DNA of 64,000 nucleotides from Kitasatospora sp. Root107 (GCF_001424875.1 NZ_LMCT01000007.1:32715-96714), one strand, 5' to 3'; shown: positions 27,138 through 36,311, counted from the stretch's first letter. The notes: generated from the sequence alone by a model not told the origin. Made by a program: numbers and translations.

Positions 27138-27746
27138 TCAGGCGGAGAGCGGTTCGTGCTCGCCGCGGTGGGTCCGGCCGTGTGGAGCCGGGAATGCGGC
27201 TCCGTGGTCGGTATGGTCGTGGTGTTCGTACTCGCGGAACTGCTCGGTCGCGCCGTACGGCTCCAGGTAGGGCCGCCAGCGCGGGTCCTTGATGCCGGTG
27301 CCGATGATCCGCCAGGCCAGCCCGCTGGGCGGGGCGGGCGGACGTTTCATCCGCCAGCCGAGATCGGCGAGGTGGCGGTCGGCCTTGGTGTGGTTGCAGC
27401 GGCGGCAGGCCGCCACCACGTTGTCCCACCGGTGCTGGCCACCCCTACTGCGCGGGATGACGTGGTCGACGCTGGTTGCGGCGGCCCCGCAGTAGACGCA
27501 GCGGCCCTGGTCACGAGCGAACAGGGCGCGGCGGGTGAGCGGGACGGGCCCGCAGAAGGGGACCCGGACGAAGCGGGTCAGTCGGACGACGGACGGCGCC
27601 GAGACGGCGCTGGTGGCGCTGTGCAGAGTGATTCCGGAATCCTCCAGGCTGACCGCCTTGTGGTTGAGGACCAGGATGAGAGCGCGGCGCATCGAGACGA
27701 CACCGAGTGGTTCGTACGACGCGTTGAGGACCAGGACATGCGGCAC
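27138..27746 (-). CDS. HNH endonuclease domain protein
   Basis: A 202-residue protein with an HNH nuclease fold: zinc-knuckle pair CVYCG, catalytic segment SVDHVIPRSRGGQHRWDN (DH..N) and second pair CRRCNHTKAD (about residues 85-140). The N-terminal ~75 residues (VLVLNASYEPLGVVSMRRA) form the conserved leader of this very common actinobacterial HNH subgroup. Despite the fold, the cellular role is unknown; there is no neighbouring methylase or toxin gene to suggest restriction. The start is GTG at 27746, placed by AAGGAGG. The C-terminal tail is His-rich (REYEHHDHTDHG). Confidence 0.85.
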   Translation of the reverse strand: MPHVLVLNASYEPLGVVSMRRALILVLNHKAVSLEDSGITLHSATSAVSAPSVVRLTRFVRVPFCGPVPLTRRALFARDQGRCVYCGAAATSVDHVIPRSRGGQHRWDNVVAACRRCNHTKADRHLADLGWRMKRPPAPPSGLAWRIIGTGIKDPRWRPYLEPYGATEQFREYEHHDHTDHGAAFPAPHGRTHRGEHEPLSA

Positions 27747-27900
27747 GGAGGCCTCCTTGGACGCCTGCGGCGCGTGGCTCGCGCCGGGACGAGCGGGTGA
27801 CCGCGTGGGGTTGTCTCCCCGACGCGATCTCCACCAGTGTCGCCTTACGCCGTTGTAGGGCGCCACCAATCCTGCGAAACGGAGCTGATGTGGGTTCCGT

Positions 27901-27913
27901 CATATCCGATATG
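27901..27913. promoter_or_regulatory. Palindrome in the HNH/mscS divergent region
   Basis: CATATC-C-GATATG is a perfect 13-base palindrome and locally AT-rich. The 338-nt space between the two start codons (27747-28084) contains no gene that I can support. This is the only candidate site noticed there. Confidence 0.35.
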
Positions 27914-28084
27914 CCCAGCGGGTGGCCACGATGCACCATTCGTCGCTGGTAACCGGCCCCTTCGGCCCATTCCGGGGGCCTGACGGGTCGTCCGTCCGGG
28001 TGGTGCGCGGCCGCTAGGGTGGCAGTTCGTCCTGATCAGTGGCCCGCAGGCGGCCAGTGGTCCCCAGCAGGAAGGACTCCGCTC

Positions 28085-29206
28085 GTGTCCAGCTCCGGCG
28101 CTTTCGGCCTCCTCGCCGACGCCTCGTCCTCGCCCTCCCCTTCGTCCGGGCCGTCCGACGATCCGCTGTCCAAGCTGCCGACCTCGCCGTCCGAGGCCGC
28201 CGAGGCGACCAGGCAGGCCGCGGGCTGGCTGAGCAGCAGCTGGCAGGGCTGGCTGGAGAACGGGCTGCGGATCCTGCTGATCGTGGTGCTGGCCCTGGTG
28301 CTGCGGGCGGTGCTGCAGAAGCTGATCAGCAAGTTCATAGCGCGGATGGTCCGGCCCCCGGAGAGCGAGGCCGAGCTCGGCCGGCTCGGCGGGCTGCTGG
28401 CGAACAGCGGGGTGGTGAACACCGAGCGGCGGCAGCAGCGGTCGGCGGCGATAGGTTCGGTGCTCCGCAGCGTCACCTCGTTCACCATTCTGGGTACCGC
28501 CGGGCTGATGGTGCTCTCCGCCCTCGGGGTGAATCTGGCGCCGCTGCTGGCCAGCGCCGGTGTGGCCGGTGTGGCGATCGGTTTCGGCGCGCGGAATCTG
28601 GTGACGGACTTCCTGTCCGGGGTCTTCATGATCATGGAGGACCAGTACGGCGTCGGCGACGAGATCGACACCGGGGTGGCGACCGGCACGGTGCTGGAGG
28701 TCGGCCTGCGGGTGACCAAGCTGCGCGGGGCGAACGGCGAGATCTGGTACATCCGCAACGGCGAGGTGAAGCGGATCGCCAACATGAGCCAGGGCTGGGC
28801 GACCGCCTCGGTGGACGTCCAGGTCGGCTACAAGGAGGACCTGGTCCGGGTCGAGGAGCTGATCAAGGAGACTGCGGAGCGGCTGGCCAAGGAGACCCCG
28901 TACGACGAGCTGATCTGGGGTCAGGTCAAGGTGCTCGGGGTGGAGTCGGTGGCCTTCGACTCGATGGTGCTGCGGGTCGAGGCCCGTACCTCGCCCGGCA
29001 AGGCGCTGCTGGTCGCGCGCACCCTGCGGCAGCGGCTGAAGGCCGCCTTCGACGAGGCGGGCGTGAAGCTCAAGGAGGACGCGCCGGCCGCCGTCACCGT
29101 GGCGGCGGCCGCCGAACCCGCCGGGGCGGCACCCTCGGCGCTGGCCGATCCCGGCTCCCCCGCCTCCCAGATCGCCAAGCCCATCCCGGCCCAGCCGGGC
29201 GAGTAG
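28085..29206 (+). CDS. MscS-family small-conductance mechanosensitive channel
   Basis: A 373-residue membrane protein. After a Ser/Pro-rich N terminus there are hydrophobic helices at about 62-82, 125-147 and 150-170. The last is the pore-lining helix in the MscS pattern PLLASAGVAGVAIGFGARNLVTDFLSG, followed by the beta domain (EDQYGVGDEIDTG) and a C-terminal alpha/beta domain (about 240-335). It should open under membrane tension on hypo-osmotic shock. The extreme C terminus is an Ala/Pro-rich tail. GTG at 28085 follows CAGGAAGGA. Monocistronic, with its own hairpin terminator. Confidence 0.92.
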   Translation: MSSSGAFGLLADASSSPSPSSGPSDDPLSKLPTSPSEAAEATRQAAGWLSSSWQGWLENGLRILLIVVLALVLRAVLQKLISKFIARMVRPPESEAELGRLGGLLANSGVVNTERRQQRSAAIGSVLRSVTSFTILGTAGLMVLSALGVNLAPLLASAGVAGVAIGFGARNLVTDFLSGVFMIMEDQYGVGDEIDTGVATGTVLEVGLRVTKLRGANGEIWYIRNGEVKRIANMSQGWATASVDVQVGYKEDLVRVEELIKETAERLAKETPYDELIWGQVKVLGVESVAFDSMVLRVEARTSPGKALLVARTLRQRLKAAFDEAGVKLKEDAPAAVTVAAAAEPAGAAPSALADPGSPASQIAKPIPAQPGE

Positions 29207-29219
29207 CGCCCCGATCCGG

Positions 29220-29247
29220 ACCCCGTCCCCGAGCTTGGGGGCGGGGT
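29220..29247 (+). terminator. Hairpin terminator after the mscS gene
   Basis: ACCCCGTCCCC (29220-29230) pairs with 29237-29247, 11 pairs with one G-T wobble, loop GAGCTT. Confidence 0.75.
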
Positions 29248-29296
29248 TCCGTGCTGTCCGCACGTAACGCTTCGGCATCCTCCCGAGGGGGGCCCA

Positions 29297-29351
29297 TTGA
29301 CACCCTCGCACCCTGCGCCCTACCGTCCTTCTCAGCGATTGGAAAGTTTCC
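29297..29351 (+). promoter_or_regulatory. Promoter and palindromic operator of the ROK/GH4 sugar locus
   Basis: TTGACA (29297-29302), an 18-nt spacer and TACCGT (29321-29326) form a plausible vegetative promoter. The palindrome GGAAA-G-TTTCC (29341-29351, followed by TAAC) begins just past the expected start point, a good place for repression. The adjacent ROK gene is the likely source of the repressor. The assignment rests on sequence and spacing only. Confidence 0.5.
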
Positions 29352-29415
29352 TAACTATTCATGGAGCGCCACCCCGACCAGCACGTCCGGGTGGTGAGAG
29401 GGGAGGATCTGGGCT

Positions 29416-30603
29416 GTGACCGACAACACCCGTACCCCCATCGCCGGTACTCCGAGCCTGCTCCGGGCGATCAACGACCGGGCCGCGCTCGAGCTGCTGC
29501 TCGCCCACGGTCCGCTCTCCCGGACCCAGATCGGCAGCCTGACCGGGCTCTCCAAGCCCACCGCCTCCCAGCTGCTCGGCCGGCTGGAGAGCGCCGGTCT
29601 TGTCCTGCCGGTCGGCACCACGGCCGGCGGCCCCGGGCCGAACGCCCAGCTGTACCAGGTCAACCCGGCCGCCGGGTACGTGGCCGGGCTGGATGTGACG
29701 ACCACTCATGTCCGCACCGCTGTCGCCGACATCACCGGCAGCACACTGGCCGAGGCGCTCACCCCCACCAAGGGCTGGCCCGCCGCCGAGACCGTGCAGC
29801 GGACCGCCGAGGCGCTGGCCGCGACCGTCCGGGAGGCCGGTCTGACGCCGGGTGACCTGCACGGGATCGTGGTCGGGGTGCCCGGCGCGCTCGACCCGGT
29901 GAGCGGCAAGCTGCGGTACGCCGCGCACCTGCCCGGCTGGCACTCGCCCAAGCTGATGACCGAGCTGGAGACCTCGTTCGGCGCGCCGGTCACCATCGAG
30001 AACGACGTCAACCTGGCCGCCGTGGCCGAGCAGGCCTTCGGCGCGGCGCAGGGCAGCGAGGACTTCGTGCTGCTCTGGGCCGAGGAGGGCCTCGGCGCCG
30101 CGATCGTGCTGGCCGGCCGGCTGCACCGCGGTTTCACCGGCGGCGCGGGCGAGGTCGGCTACATGCCGGTGCCCGGCGCCCCCGTGGTGCACAACGTCCG
30201 GCGCAAGAACTCCGGCGGCTTCCAGGAGCTGGCCGGTGCCGAGGCGGTGCTGTCGCTGGCCCGGCGGCACGGCCTCGGCGGTAGTACCAGCGAGGCGGTC
30301 GTGGCCCGTGCTCTGGAGACGCCGGGGGCCGGCGACGAGTTCCTCGACGAGCTGGCCGAGCGGCTCGCGGTCGGCCTGGCGTCGATCGTCGCCGTGGTCG
30401 ACCCCGAGCTGGTGGTGCTCTCCGGTGGCACCGCCACGGCCGGCGGCGACCGGCTGCGCGCGCTGGTCCAGGACGCGCTCGCGCGGATCTCGATCCCCCG
30501 GCCCGAGGTCCGCAGCAGCACCGTCCCCGGCTCCCCCGTCCTGCACGGCGCCCTGCAGCGCGCCCTCGCCTCGGCCCGTGAGTCGGTGTTCTCCACCCAC
30601 TGA
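29416..30603 (+). CDS. ROK-family transcriptional repressor of a sugar locus
   Basis: A 395-residue protein with an N-terminal winged helix-turn-helix (about 15-70; LSRTQIGSLTGLSKPTASQLL) and a ROK domain (about 80-385; VAGLDVTTTHVRTAV, VTIENDVNLAAVAEQAFG). Unlike Rok7B7, it lacks the usual CxCGxxGCxE zinc cluster: the equivalent region reads VVHNVRRKNSGGFQEL. Zinc-free ROK repressors exist, so this is a noted variant rather than a defect. First gene of the locus, upstream of the importer, GH4 and kinase genes, which it probably controls in response to the imported sugar. GTG at 29416 follows GGGGAGG. Confidence 0.85.
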   Translation: MTDNTRTPIAGTPSLLRAINDRAALELLLAHGPLSRTQIGSLTGLSKPTASQLLGRLESAGLVLPVGTTAGGPGPNAQLYQVNPAAGYVAGLDVTTTHVRTAVADITGSTLAEALTPTKGWPAAETVQRTAEALAATVREAGLTPGDLHGIVVGVPGALDPVSGKLRYAAHLPGWHSPKLMTELETSFGAPVTIENDVNLAAVAEQAFGAAQGSEDFVLLWAEEGLGAAIVLAGRLHRGFTGGAGEVGYMPVPGAPVVHNVRRKNSGGFQELAGAEAVLSLARRHGLGGSTSEAVVARALETPGAGDEFLDELAERLAVGLASIVAVVDPELVVLSGGTATAGGDRLRALVQDALARISIPRPEVRSSTVPGSPVLHGALQRALASARESVFSTH

Positions 30604-30713
30604 CTCCCGGGCACGCCGCCCATGACCCACCGTCACCTCGCAGCCCGTCACCCTGTAGCCCGCCCACCGCCCGTGCGATTCCGCCTGCCCCCATGTCCCA
30701 GGAGGACCCTCCG

Positions 30714-32063
30714 ATGCATTCCGCCCGCAGACCCTCCCGCCTGCTCGCCGCCGTCACCGGCAGCGCCGTCCTGGCCCTGCTCGCCACCGCCTGCACCGGC
30801 ACCAACTCGGCCGGTGGCCAGGACGACTCGGCCGCCGGCAAGGACGTGACCATCACCTTCTGGCACGGCTGGAGCCAGGACAGCGAGACCAAGGCGATCG
30901 AGGAGAACGTGGCCGCCTTCCAGAAGGCGCACCCGAACATCCACGTCAAGATCGTCCCGAAGATCGAGGACGAGAAGAGCGAGCAGGCCCTACGGGCCGG
31001 CGGCGAAGACGCACCGGACGTGGTCTCCTCGTTCACCACCGACAACGTCGGCAAGTTCTGCTCGGCGAAGGTCTGGGCCGACCTGAACCCGTTCCTGAAG
31101 AAGGACGGCATCGACCCGGCCAAGACCTTCCCCGCCCCGATGCTCAAGTACAGCCAGTTCCAGGGCAACCAGTGCTCGCTGCCGCTGCTCGGCGACGCGT
31201 ACGGCCTGTACTACAACAAGACCGCCTTCGCCGCCGCCGGGATCACCGCGCCGCCGAAGACCTTCAGCGAGTTCGAGGCCGCGGCCGCCAAGCTCACCGT
31301 GGCCGAGGGCGAGGGCTTCAAGCAGCTCGGCTTCATGCCGGCCTACCACGGCTACGAGAGCAGCATCGCGCACCTGCTCGGCCAGTACGGCCCGAGCTAC
31401 TTCGACGGCGAGGGCAAGTCCACCGTCGCCACCGACCCCAAGGTCGGCGCGCTGATGGAGTGGCAGAAGAGCCTGGTCGGCAAGCTCGGCGGCTTCGAGA
31501 AGCTGGAGAAGTACCGGACCGGCTTCGGCGACGAGTTCAGCGCCAAGAACCCGTTCCACACCGGCCAGGTGGCGATGGCGATGGACGGCGAGTGGCGGAC
31601 CGCCGCGCTGGACGAGGAGAAGCTGCCGTTCGAGTGGGCCACCGCGCCGTTCCCGGTGCCGGACGACCAGGCCGCCACGTACGGCCGGGGCTACCAGACC
31701 GGCACCATCATCGGCATCGCCCGGGGCAGCCAGAAGCAGACCGCCGCCTGGGAGTTGGTGAAGTACCTGACCACCAACACGGACGCCGTGGTGAGCTTCG
31801 CGAACGCGATCCACAACGTGCCGAGCACCTTCGAGGCACTGAACTCGCCGAAGCTGACCAACGACCCCAACTTCCGTACCTTCATCGAGATCGCCAAGAA
31901 CCCGAACTCGAGCACCACCCCGGCCAGCCTCAACGGCGGCGCCTACCAGGTGAGCCTGCAGAACCTCGGCTTCGACTACGAGTCCGGCAAGCAGACCGAC
32001 CTCAAGGCCGGGCTCGCCGCCACGGCCAAGGAGATCGACGCGGCCGTCAACCAGGCCAAGTGA
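30714..32063 (+). CDS. CUT1-type sugar ABC transporter substrate-binding lipoprotein
   Basis: A 449-residue extracellular binding protein with a lipoprotein signal ending LLATAC (cysteine at about residue 28). The remainder is the type II binding fold of maltose/oligosaccharide-binding proteins (DVTITFWHGWSQDSETKA at the start of the mature domain; GRGYQTGTIIGIARGSQKQ near the hinge). ATG at 30714 is set by AGGAGG eight bases upstream. With the two following permeases it forms a CUT1 importer. No ATPase gene lies in the locus; streptomycetes commonly use a shared MsiK ATPase encoded elsewhere. The substrate is not predictable, but the GH4 enzyme suggests a disaccharide or glycoside. Confidence 0.88.
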   Translation: MHSARRPSRLLAAVTGSAVLALLATACTGTNSAGGQDDSAAGKDVTITFWHGWSQDSETKAIEENVAAFQKAHPNIHVKIVPKIEDEKSEQALRAGGEDAPDVVSSFTTDNVGKFCSAKVWADLNPFLKKDGIDPAKTFPAPMLKYSQFQGNQCSLPLLGDAYGLYYNKTAFAAAGITAPPKTFSEFEAAAAKLTVAEGEGFKQLGFMPAYHGYESSIAHLLGQYGPSYFDGEGKSTVATDPKVGALMEWQKSLVGKLGGFEKLEKYRTGFGDEFSAKNPFHTGQVAMAMDGEWRTAALDEEKLPFEWATAPFPVPDDQAATYGRGYQTGTIIGIARGSQKQTAAWELVKYLTTNTDAVVSFANAIHNVPSTFEALNSPKLTNDPNFRTFIEIAKNPNSSTTPASLNGGAYQVSLQNLGFDYESGKQTDLKAGLAATAKEIDAAVNQAK

Positions 32064-32070
32064 CGTAGCC

Positions 32071-33030
32071 ATGGCACTTGTTGGTACCCCCGTCCCGGCG
32101 GCGCTGAAGCGCAAGCGCCGCCGGGAGGCGCTCCGGACCCTGGCCTTCCTGTCGCCCTGGCTGATCGGCTTCGCGGTCTTCTTCGCCTACCCGCTGCTCT
32201 CCACGGCCTACTTCTCCTTCATGCGGTACGACGGCTTCAGCGCACCGACCTTCAGGGGTCTGCAGAACTGGAGCTACGTCTTCACCGACTACCCGTCGTT
32301 CTGGCAGGGCCTGCGCAACACCCTCTGGCTGGTGGTCGTGATGGTCGCCCTGCGGGTCGCGTTCGGGCTCGGCATCGGTCTGCTGATCACCAAGGTGAAG
32401 ACCGGCGCGGGCGTCTTCCGCACCCTGTTCTACCTGCCCTACCTGGCCCCGCCGGTGGCCGCCACGATCGCCTTCGCGTTCCTGCTCAACCCCGGCACCG
32501 GCCCGGTCAACGCCCTGCTCGGCGACCTCGGGCTGCCGACGCCGGGCTGGTTCACCGACCCGGACTGGTCCAAGCCGGCCCTCACCATGCTGGCGATGTG
32601 GGGCATCGGCGACCTGATGGTGATCTTCATGGCCGCCCTGCTGGACGTCCCCAAGGAGCAGTACGAGGCGGCCGAGCTGGACGGGGCGGGCCCGGTCCAG
32701 AAGTTCCGCTTCGTCACCATCCCGAACATCTCGCCGATCGTGCTGTTCGCCGTGGTCACCGGCGTGATCCAGACCATGCAGTACTACACCCAGGCGATCG
32801 TGGCCGGGAAGGTGGCCAGCGGCGTGATCGGCGGCTCCGGCCAGCAGTTCGAGCCCGGCTACCCGAACGGCTCCACCTGGACCCTCCCGCAGATGGTCTA
32901 CAACCTGGGCTTCCAGCGAGCCGACTACGGCTCCGCCTGCGTGGTCGCGCTGATCCTGTTCGTGATCTCGATGGCCTTCACGTCGCTGCTGCTGCGCCGT
33001 AAGTCGGGTCTGCTGGCGAGTGAGGACTGA
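32071..33030 (+). CDS. CUT1 sugar ABC transporter permease (MalF-type)
   Basis: A 319-residue permease with about six membrane helices (first around 28-48) and the cytoplasmic coupling motif EAAELDGAGPVQKFRFVTIPNISP that contacts the ATPase. It starts seven bases after the binding-protein stop codon and is followed within three bases by its partner permease, so the three genes form a tight operon. Confidence 0.9.
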   Translation: MALVGTPVPAALKRKRRREALRTLAFLSPWLIGFAVFFAYPLLSTAYFSFMRYDGFSAPTFRGLQNWSYVFTDYPSFWQGLRNTLWLVVVMVALRVAFGLGIGLLITKVKTGAGVFRTLFYLPYLAPPVAATIAFAFLLNPGTGPVNALLGDLGLPTPGWFTDPDWSKPALTMLAMWGIGDLMVIFMAALLDVPKEQYEAAELDGAGPVQKFRFVTIPNISPIVLFAVVTGVIQTMQYYTQAIVAGKVASGVIGGSGQQFEPGYPNGSTWTLPQMVYNLGFQRADYGSACVVALILFVISMAFTSLLLRRKSGLLASED

Positions 33031-33033
33031 ACC

Positions 33034-33918
33034 ATGACCGCAACCATCTCCCTTCCGCTGACCCGCCGGGACGCCGCCGTCCGGGTGGCCCGCCGCCGGG
33101 CCGCCCTGCACTGGGTGGCCGTGCACTCGCTGGCCGTCGCCGCCGCACTGTTCTTCGTGCTGCCGTTCGTGTTCGTCTTCCTCACCTCGGTGATGACCGA
33201 CCGTCAGGCGATCACCGCCGACCTGTGGCCGCACACCTGGCAGTGGGACAACTTCGTCAAGGTGTGGCAGACCGACGGCTTCCTCACCTGGTGGCGCAAC
33301 ACCCTGCTGTACGCGGGCCTGGGCACGGTGCTGACCGTGCTCTCCAGCCTGCCGGTGGCCTACGCGCTGGCCAAGTTCCGCTTCCGCGGCCGGAATCTGG
33401 CGCTGATGGCGGTGATCTCGATGATGATGCTGCCGCCTCAGGTGATCATCATCCCGATGTACCTGTTCTGGGCCAAGCAGCTCCACCTGACCGGCACGCT
33501 CTGGCCGTTGATCATCCCGATGGCCTTCGGCGACGCGTTCTCGATCTTCCTGCTCCGGCAGTTCCTGCTGACCGTGCCGAAGGAGTACATCGAGGCGGCC
33601 CGGATCGACGGCTGCAGCGAGTTCCGCACCCTGCTCAAGGTGGTGGTCCCGATGGCGAAGCCCGCCATCGCCGCCGTCGCGCTGTTCCAGTTCTTCTACT
33701 GCTGGAACGACTACTTCGGCCCACAGATCTACGCCAGCGACAACCAGGGTGCCTGGACGCTGAGTTACGGCCTTGCCTCGTTCAAGGCCTCGCACCACAC
33801 CAACTGGAACCTCACCATGGCCGCCACCCTGCTGGTGATGGCACCGGTGATCGTTCTGTTCTTCTTCGCACAGAAGGCCTTCATCGAAGGCGTGACACTG
33901 ACAGGGGTCAAGGGCTGA
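33034..33918 (+). CDS. CUT1 sugar ABC transporter permease (MalG-type)
   Basis: A 294-residue second permease with six helices (first around 27-50) and the coupling motif EAARIDGCSEFRTLLKVVVPMAKP. Its stop codon overlaps the ATG of the GH4 gene by one base (TGATG), indicating coupled translation of transport and hydrolysis. Confidence 0.9.
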   Translation: MTATISLPLTRRDAAVRVARRRAALHWVAVHSLAVAAALFFVLPFVFVFLTSVMTDRQAITADLWPHTWQWDNFVKVWQTDGFLTWWRNTLLYAGLGTVLTVLSSLPVAYALAKFRFRGRNLALMAVISMMMLPPQVIIIPMYLFWAKQLHLTGTLWPLIIPMAFGDAFSIFLLRQFLLTVPKEYIEAARIDGCSEFRTLLKVVVPMAKPAIAAVALFQFFYCWNDYFGPQIYASDNQGAWTLSYGLASFKASHHTNWNLTMAATLLVMAPVIVLFFFAQKAFIEGVTLTGVKG

Positions 33919-35207
33919 TGTCCGCACTGAAGTTGGCAATCGTCGGCGGCGGTTCCACCTACACACCCGAGCTGATCGACGGCTTCGCCCGGCTCCGCGA
34001 CACCCTGCCGATCGGCGAGCTGGTGCTGATCGACCCGGCCGCCGAGCGGCTGGAGCTGATCGGCGGGCTGGCCCGGCGGATCTTCGCCAAGCAGGGCCAC
34101 GGCGCGGTGGTCACCACCACGACCGACGTGAGCGCCGGGGTACAGGGCGCGGACGCGGTGCTGCTGCAGCTCCGGGTCGGCGGGCAGGCCGCCCGCAACC
34201 AGGACGAGACCTGGCCGCTGGAGTGCGGCTGCGTCGGCCAGGAGACCACCGGCGCGGGCGGGTTGGCCAAGGCGCTGCGCACCGTCCCGGTGGTGCTGGA
34301 GATCGCCGACCAGGTCCGCCGGGCCAACCCGGACGCCTGGATCGTGGACTTCACCAACCCGGTCGGCATCGTCACCCGGGCGCTGCAGACCGCCGGGCAC
34401 AAGGCCGTCGGCCTGTGCAACGTGGCGATCGGCTTCCAGCGCAAGTTCGCCGCCCACCTGGGCGTGGCACCGGAGTTGGTGCGCCTGGACCACGTCGGGC
34501 TGAACCACCTGACCTGGGAGCGCGGCGTCACGCTGCTCGACGCCCCGGGTGCCGCCACCGGCCGCGAGGTGCTGCCGGAGCTGCTGGCCGGCTTCGGCAA
34601 GGAGATCTCCGAGGACCTGCACCTGCCGCTGCCGGTGATCCAGCGGCTCGGCGTGGTGCCCTCCTACTACCTGCGCTACTTCTACCAGCACGACCAGGTG
34701 GTCGAGGAGTTGAAGGTCGAGGGCTCGCGGGCCGCCAAGGTCGCGGCGATCGAGCAGGAGCTGCTCACCATGTACGCCGACCCCACCCTGGACACCAAGC
34801 CCGAGCTGCTCGGCCAGCGCGGCGGTGCGTTCTACTCCGAGGCCGCCGTCCAGCTGATCGCCTCGCTGCTCGGCACCGACGGCGGCACCAGCGTGCAGGT
34901 GGTCAACACCCGTAACGACGGCGTGCTGCCGTTCCTGCCCGACGACGCGGTCATCGAGGTGCCCGCCGAGGTGGACGCGAACGGCGTCCGCCCGCTGCCG
35001 CAGCGGCCGGTCGAGCCGCTGTACGCCGGCCTGATCGCCGGGGTCACCGCGTACGAGCAACTCGCCCTGGAGGCGGCCCTCAAGGGCGGCCGGGACCGGG
35101 TCTTCGACGCCCTGCTGGCCCACCCGCTGGTCGGGCAGATCGACCTCGCCGACCAGCTGACGGACCGCCTGCTCGCGCACAACGGAGCCCACCTGCCGTG
35201 GGCGTGA
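33918..35207 (+). CDS. GH4 family 6-phospho-glycosidase
   Basis: A 429-residue enzyme of the NAD- and Mn-dependent GH4 family, which cleaves glycosides by an oxidation-elimination route. The NAD-binding start is LKLAIVGGGSTYTPELIDGF, the metal-binding segment GLCNVAIGFQRKF, and the conserved HVGLNHLTW follows. The closest pattern I know is 6-phospho-beta-glucosidase. GH4 enzymes of this type usually act on sugars phosphorylated at C6, whereas an ABC importer delivers unphosphorylated sugar, so the downstream kinase may supply the phosphate. Translationally coupled to the upstream permease. Confidence 0.88.
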   Translation: MSALKLAIVGGGSTYTPELIDGFARLRDTLPIGELVLIDPAAERLELIGGLARRIFAKQGHGAVVTTTTDVSAGVQGADAVLLQLRVGGQAARNQDETWPLECGCVGQETTGAGGLAKALRTVPVVLEIADQVRRANPDAWIVDFTNPVGIVTRALQTAGHKAVGLCNVAIGFQRKFAAHLGVAPELVRLDHVGLNHLTWERGVTLLDAPGAATGREVLPELLAGFGKEISEDLHLPLPVIQRLGVVPSYYLRYFYQHDQVVEELKVEGSRAAKVAAIEQELLTMYADPTLDTKPELLGQRGGAFYSEAAVQLIASLLGTDGGTSVQVVNTRNDGVLPFLPDDAVIEVPAEVDANGVRPLPQRPVEPLYAGLIAGVTAYEQLALEAALKGGRDRVFDALLAHPLVGQIDLADQLTDRLLAHNGAHLPWA

Positions 35208-35246
35208 GCTTCTTCTCCTTTCCCGGCCGGGACGGCCGGGGTGTTT

Positions 35247-36281
35247 ATGAGCGGGGACCTGATGCAGCAGCTTGAGCAACTCCCCGGCGTCCTCGCCATC
35301 GACGCCGGGAACAGCAAGACCGACGTCGCACTGGTCGGCGCCGACGGCAGCGTGCTCGGCCACGCCCGGGGCGGCGGCTTCCAGCCGCAGACCGTCGGGG
35401 CAGAGACGGCGATCGCCGAACTGGCACCGCTGGTCGCCTCGGTGGCCGCCCAGGCCGGGCTCGACCCGGCCGCCGGCGTGCTGGTCACGCACGTCAGCGC
35501 CTGCCTGGCCAACGCCGACCTGCCGGTCGAGGAGGCCGCCCTGCTGGCCGCCCTGACGGCCCGCGGCTGGGGCGTCGGCAACGCCGTCGCCAACGACACC
35601 TTCGGCCTGCTGCGGGCCGGTACGGACGGCCCGCGCGGCGTCGCGGTGGTCTGCGGCGCCGGGATCAACTGCGCCGGGCTGCTGCCCGACGGCCGCACCG
35701 CCCGCTTCCTCGCCCTCGGCAAGCTCAGCGGCGACTGGGGCGGCGGGGCCGGACTGGCCGGCGCCGCGATGTGGCACGCGGTCCGGGCCGAGGACGGCCG
35801 GGGCGGCCCGACCGCACTGGCCGGGGCGATCGCCGCCCACTTCGGCCTGCCGTCCGCCACCTCGCTGGCCGAGGAGATCCACCTCGGGCGGGTACCGGGG
35901 ACCCGGCTGCACGAACTGGTGCCGGTCCTGTTCACCGCGGCCGAGGCAGGGGACGAGACGGCGCTCGAGCTGATCGACCGTCAGGCCGACGAGATCGTCC
36001 GGCTCGCGGTGGTCGCGCTCGGGCGGCTCGACCTGCTCTCGACGCCCGCGCCGGTCGTGCTGGGGGGCGGAGTGCTGGCCTCGCGGCAGCCGCTGCTGCT
36101 CGACAACGTCACGGCGCGGCTGGCCGCGGCGGCGCCGTTCGCCGAGGCCCGGGTCGTGGTGGCGCCGCCCGTACTCGGCGCCGCCCTGCTCGGCCTCGAC
36201 CAGCTCGGCGGCGATCCCGTCGCCCAGCAGCGCCTGCGGGACGCCTACCCGACCACGGCCACGGTGGGAGCGCTCCGCTAG
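35247..36281 (+). CDS. BadF/BadG-type sugar kinase (N-acetylglucosamine kinase-like)
   Basis: A 344-residue ASKHA-fold kinase: phosphate-1 loop GVLAIDAGNSKTDVALVGADG, then AVVCGAGINCAGLLPDG and LGKLSGDWGGGAGL, and an adenosine motif region VVLGGGVLA. BadF-family members include N-acetylglucosamine kinases. It closes the locus and most likely phosphorylates the imported sugar or a product of the GH4 enzyme. The start is uncertain: ATG at 35247 or 35262, with GTG at 35241 also in frame. A 7-bp hairpin (35222-35240) lies in the short gap after the GH4 gene. Confidence 0.82.
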   Translation: MSGDLMQQLEQLPGVLAIDAGNSKTDVALVGADGSVLGHARGGGFQPQTVGAETAIAELAPLVASVAAQAGLDPAAGVLVTHVSACLANADLPVEEAALLAALTARGWGVGNAVANDTFGLLRAGTDGPRGVAVVCGAGINCAGLLPDGRTARFLALGKLSGDWGGGAGLAGAAMWHAVRAEDGRGGPTALAGAIAAHFGLPSATSLAEEIHLGRVPGTRLHELVPVLFTAAEAGDETALELIDRQADEIVRLAVVALGRLDLLSTPAPVVLGGGVLASRQPLLLDNVTARLAAAAPFAEARVVVAPPVLGAALLGLDQLGGDPVAQQRLRDAYPTTATVGALR

Positions 36282-36283
36282 GA

Positions 36284-36304
36284 CGCCTGCGCCGTAGGCA
36301 GGCG
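36284..36304 (+). terminator. Short hairpin after the sugar kinase gene
   Basis: CGCCTGC (36284-36290) pairs with GCAGGCG (36298-36304), loop of 7, starting three bases after the stop codon. Weak, but the dispersed repeat next to it may add termination strength. Confidence 0.45.
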
Positions 36305-36311
36305 CTCAGCC

